A stretch of 64,000 bases of DNA from Triops longicaudatus (lineage: Eukaryota > Arthropoda > Branchiopoda > Notostraca > Triopsidae): contig JAGQDJ010000159.1 in assembly GCA_022885665.1 (NCBI GenBank), forward strand, positions 1-64,000, written 5' to 3'. A model generated the notes under the pieces. The model was not told where the DNA came from, did no database searches, and worked only from the letters and a program-made list of their open reading frames with translations. A program made the translations under genes and the position numbers. This document shows, piece by piece, positions 24,862 to 38,100 of the stretch (positions are counted from its first letter, which is position 1; the number at the start of each line of letters is the position of its first letter).

Positions 24862-27800
24862 ATGAGCATTCCCTTGGAACGCAATGGTGAACGTCGGCTC
24901 CATCATTTAAACCAGTTTTCCCATAGCGAATCATCGGAAAATCTTCTTATGGATTTGTCTCCTTCCGAATCCGCTACCCCAGAGAGCACGACAAAAATGA
25001 ATACTTCAACAGCGTTGGTAACGACGGCTGCCGCCACTACTCCGGCTCCGTCCGCAGTGCACTTGCCATCTAGCGGCAGCTCTGTAACTAATAACGTCTT
25101 GCGGAACCGTCCGGCACTGCTCGCAGCACCGTCTTTTGAACAGAAGCCACCGGAATGGCGCGACAGTCCGTGGAGTTCGACGGAAACATCACGTAGTCGC
25201 AAGAATTCTCAATGTGGTTCCATCACTAACAGTGTCGCCATCTCTCTAAAGCCGGTAGAAGACTGTGGTCTAAGCCAGCACAGCAGTGTCGGTGGGGTTA
25301 GTCACTCCGCCTCGCAAGATGCAAACGACTCAGCCCGCAATCGATCCGTACCGGATATCGAATTGCATTACCGAAGAGGAAATTCAGATGATCGCGTTTG
25401 CGGCTCGGGAACTATGGGAATTTCGGGCGAAGCACTTTGCCACCATCGATGCCGTCACACTTCGCCCCATAATCGAGCTCGATGTCGGTAAATGTCTTCG
25501 CTTTCTTTCTGTTCGTTGTCAAGGCTCCCATAATATATTGAAACATTTATAATTACACGAGTAAGGCCTTAATTCAAGTAACTAAAAAACCTCTTAAAAT
25601 TACACTTTTTTAAATAAGTTTTTATATGGTGTGTTTCAGCAATTTTTTAACGTTTCAAACTTCACTACTTTGTCCAATATTGCGATGTAATAAAAATTTT
25701 AGTCAACGAAATTGCGTGGAAAAGAGAAGGCGTTCTATGTCCGACTATAAGTACAAAAGTGACAGCGGTAGATGGGAAATAAGTGCATTTTATACTTAAG
25801 CACATTGTTCTTCTTTATAATGTCTAATTTGTTTTAACTCTTCTAAAATCTCGTTAACTTGACCGTTACAGGAGGTGTGAACACCATCAGCATTTTTCGC
25901 TCTCGCTCTCCAGAGCTACATCTCGAGAAAGTGTTCGTTCAGTGCAACCAGTAGACGTAGACTGCTTGCAATTGCCCATCGTGACCGCCACTTTGCATCG
26001 CGAAAAAATTTTACGTCAGCATTCTCAGCCCGAAACTTGTTACCACTGTCACATTGCCAACCCTAGTGCATCCCTTCGGCAATTACGCGAGCCAGCTGTC
26101 CCTGCGCCCTCCACTGGCGATGCCATAGCCGGTATTGCTGCAGATACTTTAAGAATTAATGGAGCAATACGGCAATTCCGTCAAGTAGGTAGACCTTACA
26201 GAGTTCAATGTTACGAAAAATGACAAGTTTGGGCTCCTCGTTGTTGTTAAGTAACCAGGTCTGTTACAGACTTACAGATCTAATTAATCTCTAAAATGCG
26301 TTATTTTCCGGCGTTCGACTTTTCCACCTTTTTTTTACTTTTTTCGAATAAATTTCTACCCTGTTTTTGCGAAGTTCAACTATAAGTGCCTTACATATGC
26401 TCTTCTCCGCCTTTATTGGTACAATACCGGCAATGTGGAAGATACGACCATAACTAACGTACGTAGCTTTGTAGCGGAACCCTTTGTAACGTGTTTCCTC
26501 GAGGAACTACTCGAAGTGAAGTCAAGATGGCAGTCATATTGCTTCAGCATTTCTTTTACTCCACATCCGTATACGCGGGATCATTTAGCTTTGCCCTAGC
26601 CAGGCCGAAAATGCTGCTGCGCGGGAGCAAACATGCATGTCGTAGTGTGAGCTAGAATCAGTCGATGGCCATGCACAGGCTGTGCTCTGAAAACCAGGGT
26701 GTTGCTATCAACAATGGCGTTGATCTTGCTCATGGCCAACTTCCTCATTCTTAAGTCTTTGTTATGATTCTGAGGGGCGAAAGCGGTGAAACCCTGTTTA
26801 GCTTGCATACGCTTAGTTGTGACCTAAGAACAAAACCCATCAGTGCAGATTGCTTCTATGGCTAAAATGTGCAGAGCCTAAGCGCCAAATCCGACTTGGC
26901 CAGATTTAGTGTGCCTCAGCGCCAAAGTAGCCGTACAAATTGAAGCAGAGTAGAAGGGCCATGTTTAGAAATTGGTGTGAATGCTGTGATCCGTGCTTGG
27001 TGGTAAGTAACGATGTTTCGGAATATGATTGTGTGCCAATGCTGTGGCGTTATGTATGCTATCGTAGAACTGCTGCCTGCGAACAAGGCGGGTAAAACGG
27101 AATATTCCTTATTCCTTTCTATCGCTTTCCGCGCTACCACACAGTAATGCCTCTTCATTCTATTGACTTTCTGTTTGGGCTATACAAGTGCACTACCGGA
27201 ACGGAAAAGCGACAAGAGGTACACAAAGAACAGTACTGAGATAAAACTGTAGAGGGGTGAGGGTTTCAAACGGGCGTGGGCGTAAAATTAGGGGCGAACT
27301 CGTACTTGCTTCCTATTAAGGTCAAAGTTATGAAGCAAAGGGGAGAAGAAAAGTGATGTCCAACGAGGAAAGAAATAGCACACTAACCGTAGTAGGCAAG
27401 GTAGCAAGTCTAGCAGTCATAATTCACTACTAACAGTCACTGATGCAGAACGTTTCATAGATCACGGGTTCGCTGTGAACAAGATCTCGCTTCACGCTTA
27501 GATTACATTACTACGGTGCTCACGTTGGTACCGTATACAGCGAGTCTATGTCCTTCTAATAGACGTGCGGTCACTTCCTTTATCGAACCGTCTAATGAAC
27601 GTAGGATTATCCGTAACTTTTACACTCCCCTGCAATAAGCTACATGGTCGTTGTTCTTTTAATGCGTGTTTCTAGCGTTTAGTGTTGAGTACTTTTTATC
27701 GGTGTGTGCCAGAGAGATTTATTAGACCAGCTTTTACTCTTCCTATGCTAGGCTGGACACTTCTCCGGGCCGAACCCAAGGCTAGGTCTATTGATGTTAC

Positions 27801-30800
27801 CAAGCGGGTGGGCTCTAGCTCTTGTCAAACAATTTGATGGATTATCTCGCCAGCCTATACACTTCGGATTGTACCTCTTTATATATTTAGGACATTCCGA
27901 GACGTAGATTGCAATGTGCCATTCTTTTGGTGAAACCTTCACTCTTGAGTGAAAATAGATTAATTTAACGCAAGCGTGGTAAAAAAGGTACAAATGGCCT
28001 GCTTTGTAATTTTATTATGGATCATTTAGTAGCAAATTACTGTATCGCTGGAAAAGTTAAGCCCTGGAAAACCATAAAAGCGTGGCAAATCTCAAGTCGT
28101 AACCCTTTGATCTTAATTACTTCATTCTTCCCAGAATTCCATGCATGCAAAGTCAGTGGGAGCGAACTACTTAGCATAATATGACAATCAATTTATTTTT
28201 TTACTTAATTTTTAAGCAAAGCGAGTGAAAGCCATTAAAAAAAACAGTCGCGTAAAAACGGGAAAATGTCAATGTTCGTGCACTACTGCCGACGAAACAA
28301 AAATTTTTCAACGGAGATAACGCCGGCTTGTTTGTATGCAGAAAAGAAAAGTCTGGGGTTCGACAAAGATTTAGTGCAAGCAGTGTGATCGGGGTTCTCG
28401 AATCGTATTGCTGCAGCATAATAGGTACGTTCAAAATGCGGACTCGGCAACTTTTTCTTCGACTTCAATGTAACCTTCTACCCTCCCCAGGCTCCCTCAA
28501 CTACTGGCCTGGTCGCGCGATTTGCCCAACGGCATCGCAGTTGCACTCCAGCAGTAGAACTGCTGCTCTGTGCTGGCCCAGTGGCTTCCAAGTCCTTTAG
28601 CAAAGACAAGAATCTGCGAAAGTGAGCCTTCCTCACTTACGAGCCAGAAAAGACAGAGACCAGAGAGGGAAAGTGGAAGATGAAAATCACGAGTTAGCGT
28701 AAAGTGACGACCAGCATTAAGTTGCCATCCAATCTAGTGTACGGTCATTTTCGAACCGGCACCACTGGCAATTTCCACGACGGGCTGGTAGTGAAAACGA
28801 GCCCGAAAAGATTTCTGCGCCTTCTGCGACCTACTTTCGTTCTTGAAACCGCTCTCTTGATTAGACGAGCCCATGGTAATTAAACGCCTCTTTCGTAAGT
28901 AAGTGAAGTTTCGTGATTACCCTTCTCCACGCTAAATGGGATAGAAATGCGAACTAACGACGTAACTTCACTTTCATAAGACGAACTGTTTATTCCTCGA
29001 AAAAAATAAACAGCGTTTAACATTTGGCGTGCTCGGGCACACATGCAATAGCGAGCAGTCATCAGCTTGATGAAGGCTTGCATTGCGCCTAATTTGTCTG
29101 ACAACCCGCCTTCGGTAGTGAGTCGCCAAGCTTTAATTTTTTTCGGCAACCATTAGACCATAATGGCTGTACGTGGTATGACGGAAGGCCAAATGTCTTT
29201 GAGACAATTTCTCATCCACTTTTTCTTGCAGTTTGATGGTCTTGAACTGCAGTCTTGCAGTTCGGGTGATTTTTTTTAATTCGTTTATAATAATTTATTT
29301 TATATTTATTTTTCTCTTCCTTTTATGTATTTTTTTACTACATTCTTTGGTATGAACCGCAAGTACCGATCGTGCACAATTACCAAATAAAGGCACCACA
29401 GAAAATTAAGTGCTTTGGGTGTTTTGCAAATTGAAAACACAATACCCTGGTGCATATCAGTCAGCACTTTCAAGAAAAATCGTTCATTAAAAACTCTCTT
29501 CTCAGCCATTTCCAGTCCGTTTCGGTCGTCAAGCGTTTTGCATCTTAACATGTTTTTCTATTGTCTCCTGAAATAGTCCCCGTCAAATAAAAAAACTCGA
29601 CTAGCTCAGCTCATAAAACAAAAACAACAAAAAATGAATTGGACTGTAACTTATCTTCCTTGGTTGAATAAGTACCATATGGAGAGAAAAAAAAACTTTG
29701 GAAAAAGTGCTCTCGAAGCATCTTGGCCAACTCGGTTTTGATTACTATGCAAAGCATGAGAAGGCGTGCATAGACTGACATGTCATTGTGTCACCCAGTC
29801 AGGCTTGTTTAGCCCGGAGTTGCTTGGATTTATCCTTTCTTTAGCCTTGGTTGAATTTCCAGCCTGCTCGTTCGACAGAACGAGGTCTCAGTTCTCTTTA
29901 TGTCCTGGGTATTCAACAGTCCCACAAACATCAAGCAAAGTGGATGGGAAAAAGTGGGCGCGGGCAGACCTTTTTAAAACCCGGTTTGGTAGACACAAGT
30001 CGGCAGCGTTCTTCCGCCAGTCTTGGTTCTTTTCCCAACCAGCGCAAGACGTAATGTGAGGTCGGTGTTCCCTCCCCCCCCCCTCGCGACATAGAGTTTC
30101 CAATGGCTTTTAGCCTGAAACTTGCCCCTTGTCTGGGCGTAAGTGTGAAAAAAGGTGCGCGCAATGTACCGAACAAACGTTCGTCTTGCTAGTGTTCAGT
30201 GGAATCCGTCTTCGGAGAACTTCTTATCAAATTAACATTACTGGATCGAACCTTGAAAGGCTTGACAACATGTGCCGTGTCCAAGTTGGCAGGTTTTTAT
30301 GAGCATTTCATACCTGTATTACCATGTCTTCCACGGTAACGCCTTTCTGCTTTTGTTATCGATTTATGCCTGTTACTGCTTTAGAGTTAATGATTCACCC
30401 GGATTGCTTTGGCGACATAATTAAATTGAAGTGGAGCTTAATAGGTTACCTGATTTACTCCTTTGTTATAATGTCAAGGTTTTTTCTTCTTAACCTTAAC
30501 TACCTTAAGAACGATTCGGAACCGAAAGTATCATGATGGGTTGCTATTATGTTCTCAGTTGCAATCAACAAAAGTCCGCCGCTCGCGATTTCGTCGTGCC
30601 TATACGGATGCTGCCTCGGAAACTATTACGCCTTTGCCAGTTCCCCCAGTTTTAGTCACGGTGGGTTCTTAGGGACTTACTTGCACCGTGTCAATTGTAT
30701 CAAAATCATAAACCGTTATACATTAGCACCCACCAAAAAAAAATCCCGTATTATGCTGTATATATAAATAAAGCTTTCTCGCAATTGGTCCAATCACTGC

Positions 30801-33800
30801 CTGTGTAATTTGACGCGGTAGACTTTTCTGTTCTCCCACGTAGGTCAACCAAAAAAATGCTTCTCAAATTTCCAGGCGCACTTTAGCTAATGGGTTATCT
30901 CCAGCCGTTGTGTATATCTGACAAATTTTTGTTCGTATTCTCTGTGCTAAGTAGCTTGTTAATTTTATTGGTGTTGTGTCCGTTGGTTGCGATCCAGGCC
31001 AATAGCATGGCATGTAAAGCACTCGTGATACACATTTCCCTTCGTTCAAAATGGAAAGATTACACTGGGTCGTTGCGTACAAAGCACAAGCGGAAAAGGG
31101 GTAGCAAATAGGATCTTGCGAACTGCGCGAGCTTCTTTGACATTTAAGTCGAACTTCACAGATTTATTAAAGCGTCCCTAGCCTCCTTTGATGACCATAA
31201 AATAGTAATCTACGGAAATGTGGTCATGTTGTAGGGATCCGTCAAGGAAACTGCTTCTTTTTTTTAAAAAAAAAGAGAAAGGAAAAAGCTATCTTACCCA
31301 AAGTGAAGCGCGTCGCTGCAGCAGAACAGCAGGTTCACTTGATTCTTGATTGCAACTAAAAGTTTGAGGCCATGTGGTTTCCCGTGGCTTTTCCGGAGGA
31401 GGGAGGATAAAGCACTTGTTTTAAAGACCATAAGCAAATGTAAAGGAAACGCAGTGTTATTTTGGAGTTGTAGCCTAGCGGATTGTCGTAACACAGATCC
31501 GTGCAAAAAGAACGAAAAAAAAACGTACGACTTGTGCCTTCCATAGAGTCATATTTATAAGTAATTAAGAATCATACAGTGGATTGGGAAATGACGTGAA
31601 TCCATGGAGGATTGAACACCCCAAGTAACAACACATTCTTACAGCATCCGTCGAACGATCTTAAGTTTCCACTTAACTGCACCCTCCTTGAAAAGCTTTT
31701 TAAACCCCTGCACAAGTAAAAACCCACCTCACAACTTTTCCCGCCTTATATCACCAGATTTGTGAGCTAGAGTCTTTTTTTAGCATGCTGAGGTTTCCTC
31801 ACCGTTTGTTTCGCCAGTAGAAACGAGTTACACAACTCAAGTGTAATGAGCATACTCTTGTAAAGTTGGCGTTGTCACCTCGTAGTGTTCACACATGACA
31901 ATCCACAGCAGAATGCTATGTCAACAATCACGTTCTGTACCCTGTAAAAATGACCCATGTTGATTGAAAATTCCGGACTGCTTGGCATTCCCGAGGGGTA
32001 GGACCTCGCTAACTTACAAAGTTGTATCTTTTGAAACAATTAGCAAAGTTTTTACAATTATGCAAATGTTGCCATTTATTGCACGGAGTTACTTAACATC
32101 GCCACACCCTTGTTTCAAAAAAACAGCAAAAATGAAACTGAAAGGTCAAGGGAAAGAAAAAATTTTGCAAACAACAATTACGTTTACAGCATGAGTATAA
32201 CTTAGGTCAACAAAACGGACCAGAAAAAAAAATTGGATTAAATGATCAGATGCTACTTTGTATGTTCCTGCGAGACACTGTCCTCAGCCTAGGAAGCTCA
32301 ATTTTATCACAGATGGACGTGACTGGGCTCACAATATCCCTGAACTCTTTTATTAAGTTTTGTCTTTATTTTATATTTTATGGCACAAGGAGCCCTTTTG
32401 TCTAACCGCTTTATTGCTTTCTTTCACACAGTTAAGAAAGCCTGTTTCTACGCTGTCAATCCCCTCGTCAATGAAAGTGCAAAGCACCAAAGACGCTGGT
32501 CATGAAGAAGCTTCTACAGCGCTGGTTGGCGTCCACGCCGAATACCCTCGCTACACAGAAGAGAAGAAAAATTCGCAAGGACAGCTGGGCAAAAGTAAAC
32601 CAAATGTTGGTTATCGCCTCGGTCGTCGGAAAGCCCTTTTCGAAAAGCGGAAACGCATTAGCGACTATGCACTTGTTATGGGCATGTTCGGCATCGTCGT
32701 CATGGTGCTCGAGAACGAACTCGCAAGTGCCGGAGTCTACACTAAAGTATGCAGTCACACTTGAGTCATGTTAGCGTACCGCACTAACACGTTTTTCCTT
32801 TCCCAAACAAAATCTTTTCCAGGCATCTTTTTATTCCTCTGCCTTGAAGACTTTGATTTCCGTTTCAACTGTTATTCTACTAGGATTAATTATAGCCTAC
32901 CATGCGTTGGAAGTCCAGGTAGCTGTTTTGGTTCATTATGCCCGACTTTAAAATTAACTCTTAAACTAACTCCGCTCTCATGTGTCTTTTTTGTTAGTTA
33001 TTTTTAATTGACAACAGCGCCGACGACTGGCGGATAGCTATGACCTGGCAGCGGATGTCGCACATTGCATTCGAGCTAGTGATATGCGCCGTCCATCCTA
33101 TTCCAGGAGAATATTATTTCTTGTGGACTACCAAACTAGCCAATCATGGGGGTGTTATCCATTCCAAATGGGTGCCCGTTGATGTGGCCCTCAGTTTACC
33201 CATGTTCCTCCGCCTCTACCTCATCTGTCGAGTGATGTTGCTGCACAGCAAACTTTTTACAGATGCCTCATCCCGAAGCATTGGCGCGCTGAATCGGATC
33301 AATTTCAATACGCGTTTTGTACTCAAAACCCTAATGACCATTTGCCCCGGCACGATACTCCTGGTTGTCATGGTTTCTTTATGGATAATTGCCAGCTGGA
33401 CCCTCCGTCAATGCGAACGGTAAGTGTCGGCGCTTTTAGACCTCAATATGGGAGAATGAATATGCAGAACCCATAAAGTGAACCGTAAGAATATAAAAGC
33501 AAGTTACTTGTTTTTGCTCACAGGTACCACGATGAAGAGCACGCCAACCTACTTAATACCATGTGGTTAATCGCCATTACATTTCTAAGCGTTGGATACG
33601 GTGATATTGTTCCCAACACTTACTGTGGCAGAGGTATAGCAGTGACTACAGGGATAATGGTAACTAAAAAAGCTGCATTCCTCGGTATTGCTTTAGGGTT
33701 CATAACCAACTGCCCATTTCTTTTAGGGAGCAGGCTGTACGGCTTTGTTGGTAGCAGTCGTTTCCCGCAAACTGGAGTTAACCCGAGCCGAAAAGCATGT

Positions 33801-35170
33801 CCATAACTTCATGATGGATACACAACTTACAAAAAGGGTAAATTGCTCTTATCGCGCTAGACCTAAAGTACCCAAGACTTATATGACTTCTACCGGGAAC
33901 AATATAGTTGAAAAATGCTGCGGCGAACGTTTTGAGAGAGACATGGCTAATCTACAAGCACACTAAACTCGTCAAACGCGTGTCTCCAAGCCGGGTTCGC
34001 ACTCACCAAAGAAAATTCCTCCTCGCAATATACGCGTATGTATAATTAATTATTGAATCCCCTTTTTGGAACATATCTTTTCGTCTAGCTCTGTTCATTG
34101 CAGTATAGTAAAATTCAGATTTTGGGGTGGTTGATCAAACAGGAAAGTTGACAGAATTAGATTCAGGTGCGCGTGGAATCTAAAAAACCTTAATGCGGTA
34201 TAAGAATGGAAATAGTAGCTTTCTATAAGATTTCTAAATGCTTGACAGTCCTATTTGGGGAAATTTCATATTATCCGTATGTGTTTCCAAATCAACACAA
34301 AAAAAATAAAAAAAAAACATCATAAAGAAACAACAAATGTCCGAGGTGGTTGACATTATTGGGAGTTTCCATAATCGGAGTTGATACAGTGGGATTTCTA
34401 TTTAAGTTTTTTTTTCTTTTACTCGGTTTGTTGCCTAATATCAGCTATCCAGGGGCAGCATTTGCATTCCAGACAGGGAACAGAAACACACAGCTTTTTT
34501 TAAAAATTGCTACTGAAAAAGAAAGAAAAAAGTCTTGGATGATGGGTTTCATATATACACACTTACGGTAAACGCCAGCATTGCAGTTATCCGTCTTAAA
34601 ACAATCGAATTCTTTGCTCGTCACGTATACATATTTTTTTCTGTCTTTAAGGTTACGGAAGGTGAAAATGGACCAGCGTAAGCTCTTGGACAACGCTAAT
34701 ACCATAACAGATATGGCGAAAGTAAGTTACAGACAGTTTGAAGGATCATCTTCATGATTCTTTCTCTGGCACAGACACAAAACACGGTTTATGAGATTGT
34801 TTCGGACATGAGCACTCGCCAAGATACTTTGGAGGAGCGGCTATCAACCTTGGAAGATAAATTGGCCCTTATGCAAGATACGCTGGATTCTTTGCCTGAC
34901 GTTCTTACCCGATGTTTGCAACATCATTCTGAAACTGTTGAACAACGAAGACAATTTCTGCATCCTGAAACGGCTGCCATTTCCACGAACGTCGGAGGCT
35001 TCGGAGGGAACACGGCAGCCATCTCGCATTCAAGAAGTGTACCTTCTACTACATGGGGAAACTCAAATAGCAATGCTGTTACAACTCCGGCGACTTCCCA
35101 ACCGCCCATGACTCATTCACTAACTCCTGCTCTTAGTGCTACGCAGAATATTCGACCTAAGCTTAGTTAA
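24862..35170 (+). CDS. SK: Small-conductance calcium-activated potassium channel SK
   Basis: Ten exons: 24862-25487, 25872-26184, 32432-32746, 32823-32918, 32998-33419, 33524-33659, 33727-33837, 33908-34035, 34652-34721, 34775-35170; phases agree throughout, 870 residues. SK channels are voltage-independent potassium channels opened by calcium through bound calmodulin. The first 313 residues are Ser/Thr/His-rich and low complexity. Then come the family signature GYRLGRRKALFEKRKR, S1-S4, the pore with SVGYGD (Gly615-Asp618), S6, and the calmodulin-binding domain (KLELTRAEKHVHNFMMDTQ, LKNAAANVLRETWLIYKHTK, ALRKVKMDQRKL). A coiled coil (about 745-790) and a conserved EQRRQFLHPETAA follow, as in arthropod SK. 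An in-frame stop lies just before the chosen ATG. The 6.2 kb second intron could hide alternative first exons, which are common in this family. Confidence 0.93.
26185..32431 (+). other. SK intron 2, no nested gene seen
   Basis: The intron runs from donor gtaggt to acceptor ttcacacag, phase 0 on both sides. It contains only short open stretches without recognisable motifs, a run of C at about 30075-30084, and a T8-A9 palindrome near 31258-31274. It is a candidate place for alternative SK promoters or exons. Confidence 0.5.
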
Positions 35171-38100
35171 ATCTCGCATTTGGATCTTTTCTTATGACAC
35201 CGCAAACTCCCGACCAAAAGCAAAAGTTTCCTAGTCAACACAACTTTTTTTTCTAATTCCAAGACAGGTGTTAAAGGCAACTCCAAACTTCGCATAGGTA
35301 GTGATATCGTATTAGTTTTAATTCGACCTTTTTATACACCAGCGCTTAAGCAAATCTCGTGCAGGCATCTCATGGCTGCAAAAGTACAATGCATTTACGG
35401 TTTGGGCAGAGAAGGATGAACGATGTTATGTTATGAATGGCCTGACGAAAAAAAAATACTGTAGATAGATGAATGAAACACCCTGTAGTGATTTGATAGC
35501 GAGATGCCTTTGTACACCTTTGTATAAAGGGTACACTATGTAGTCAGAAGGAATCTATTTGCTAAGAAATACCGGTGAGAAGTTACTCTATAATGGGGTT
35601 TTATTTATTACTTGCAAAAGACTATGTATAAATACCTGCTAACTCATTGGCAACGTTTTGTTTACGATACTATGGTGAAAACTTTGTTAACTACTATTCA
35701 ATTTGGCTCTCCTGGCCATTTTTTCCCATCGCAATTATCTCCTAAAGTTTTTGCGAAATCTGCGAAAACTCAAGTTTCACAATTGTCATTTTACACAAGC
35801 CTTAATGATCGCGTGGAAGGACACCGAATGAGACGTTATTGTGACTGACTAGTTGGTTAATGATAAGCAGCGAAGGGTGTATAATACAGTGCAGAAATCT
35901 ATACCCACCGTTAAATGCAGTGGCTACTTTATTCGCTAGTATCTTGTAGGAAACGCTTTTTTACTTCAACATACAACATTTTCAACGCAAAAATATAACA
36001 CTACTTTGTAACTGCAAAACATTCTTTTCAGAAACTAATGTGGTGACTTCAAGTTTAGACTTGCTGAGGGTGGGTAGATGGCTGACCTTTCACCTGACCA
36101 AGAAGTAACATACCACTTCCAAATCCATACCTTGCCTTAGTGCCAAGAAGCACTGCGTACAGTGCCAGCTGCCAATTATGATTGACACGTTTGATAAAGA
36201 CGGGAAGTAACCCTAATTGGCTAAGGCTGACATCCATCAGACAGCTACTTTGTCTACCTGAACACCTTAACATGCATTAACTCAAGTTTCTTGTAGAGTC
36301 TGATGTCGTCAAAATTCAAAGAAAAGGTAACCTTGCTGCCTTCCACGGTTTGTAACCGCGTGGCAGTAGCTGCGCAGAATATGCCTGAAATAAAGCGTGC
36401 ATCAAACATCTTGCAGCAAGCATCTTTTCGTCACACCATTTGCATATGACGTGAGGTTTGACGCTGAAATGGTGTCACGCCTTGAAACACATGCTTATCG
36501 TTAATCGGATTTAAATTAACGACGACATGAACAAAAAGCTTTCACACAGGGAGCAGCGTTTGTCTAAATGATTTGCCTTGCAGACAGCTTACATTCTAAC
36601 GCCAGACCTAATTTGTCTAACAAGCCATTAACATTTCTTAAATCCTTTCTGACAGACACCGTTAGCCAAACAAACTACTCAATGCGATGACTGCTACTTG
36701 TGATTAGCCTTGAAAAACCCAACTTCACAGGTAAACTTATGTAGTCGTAACAAGCAACTCGTGCCAGGAGCAACTGCACATGAATCTCCTAAAGCAGAAA
36801 ATTTCCACATTAGCAATTCTTATTGTCAGAGAGGCCTTTCAGAGATCATTGTCTTGACATCGCTGTTGCCATAATGGACATATTACTGTGGAATTGCTAG
36901 GGCTACGTTTTATAAGTTCATGACGTACATGAGGCCAAGCAAGAGACGTATGTCTGGCTTTCACATGCATAATAGAAAGAGGGTTACATTGAACACGTGT
37001 TTGCGTTTCAATTAACAAAAGACAGTGAAGTTATATTAATGATCCCAAGAATGCCTATTTTCCTCATCACATGTCATTTTGTGCAAAAACTCTTCACTTG
37101 TTACTTCGAGTGAGAATGATTTGATATCAACGAATCGATTCTTTTTCAGCATACCATACAGCTTCACTCGAGTTTTGTCCTGCCTTTGTTAACATACACA
37201 GTTACTGCATTTGTGTATAACAAATGTCTAGTTAAAATGCCCTACCAACAAAGTATGCTACTGTGTTGAAATTTTGATGTCTTAATTGGTATTGAGTCTT
37301 CATGAATCAATTTCATAGAAAACTTGTGTAATATTCCAACAGAAACTGTTGCATATTAATTAATATTTTCTTACTGTGAAATTAAAGATTACTATACCTA
37401 AACGAGTAACCTTACTGATAACTTCTTTAAAGTATGTGTGTAATTGTCAATAATTCGTCCATTGTTAATTACTTGTCACTATATTTTTCTTACTTCTTAA
37501 TGGAGTTAGCAATAAAATTTTAAAGGAGGGTCTTTTTAACTTTATCTGTAACAGGTATTGCTGAAATAAGTTTTGGTCTGATATTTTTTTTTTATTTTTA
37601 CACTATTTTCGTAATCATCCACGACAGTTTGGGAGTTTTAGATAAAAAATTAGACAGCTCCCAATCACACAAATTATTTTCAGAAAAGTTCATAGGAAGT
37701 TTATCCATGAATAGTTATAGTTACGAAGAACTAAAAATACTTACTGTGCTGAAATGTTAGTGAAACAATAAAACTGTTCACAAAATCTTCTCGATACTTC
37801 CCATAGCCTTCTCAAATTCCCACGAGAGATTAAACACTAATACTCAGTGGTCTAAACGCGTGTTATGAGTTACCTCGTGTAACTTATTTATGGTGTCCAA
37901 GAGCCCTCCCTTTTTATAGCATAGAAATATCTAGAGTGTTCATCGAACTTCACATATCGGAACAAAACAACTTCTCAAGTTCCGAGGGTTACATTCGCTG
38001 ATGCTGCTATAAGGAATATTTTATATCTGCATTCTTGCCATATTTCCAATCTTAAATACTTCTGGATAAGTTTCGTGCGTGCCCAAGCTCGTGAAGAGAT

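Noticed and set aside
25286..25552. Second frame in SK exon 1 as the main coding frame
   Set aside because: It meets a stop at 25952 after splicing, while the other frame continues in phase into the conserved channel core. Kept as a finding about overlap only.
29590..29680. tRNA-like TAGCTCAG box near 29599
   Set aside because: No matching B box or cloverleaf downstream.
31258..31274. T8-A9 palindrome, similar to T10-A9 near 62330
   Set aside because: Homopolymer junctions of this kind are common in AT-rich animal DNA and show no flanking structure.
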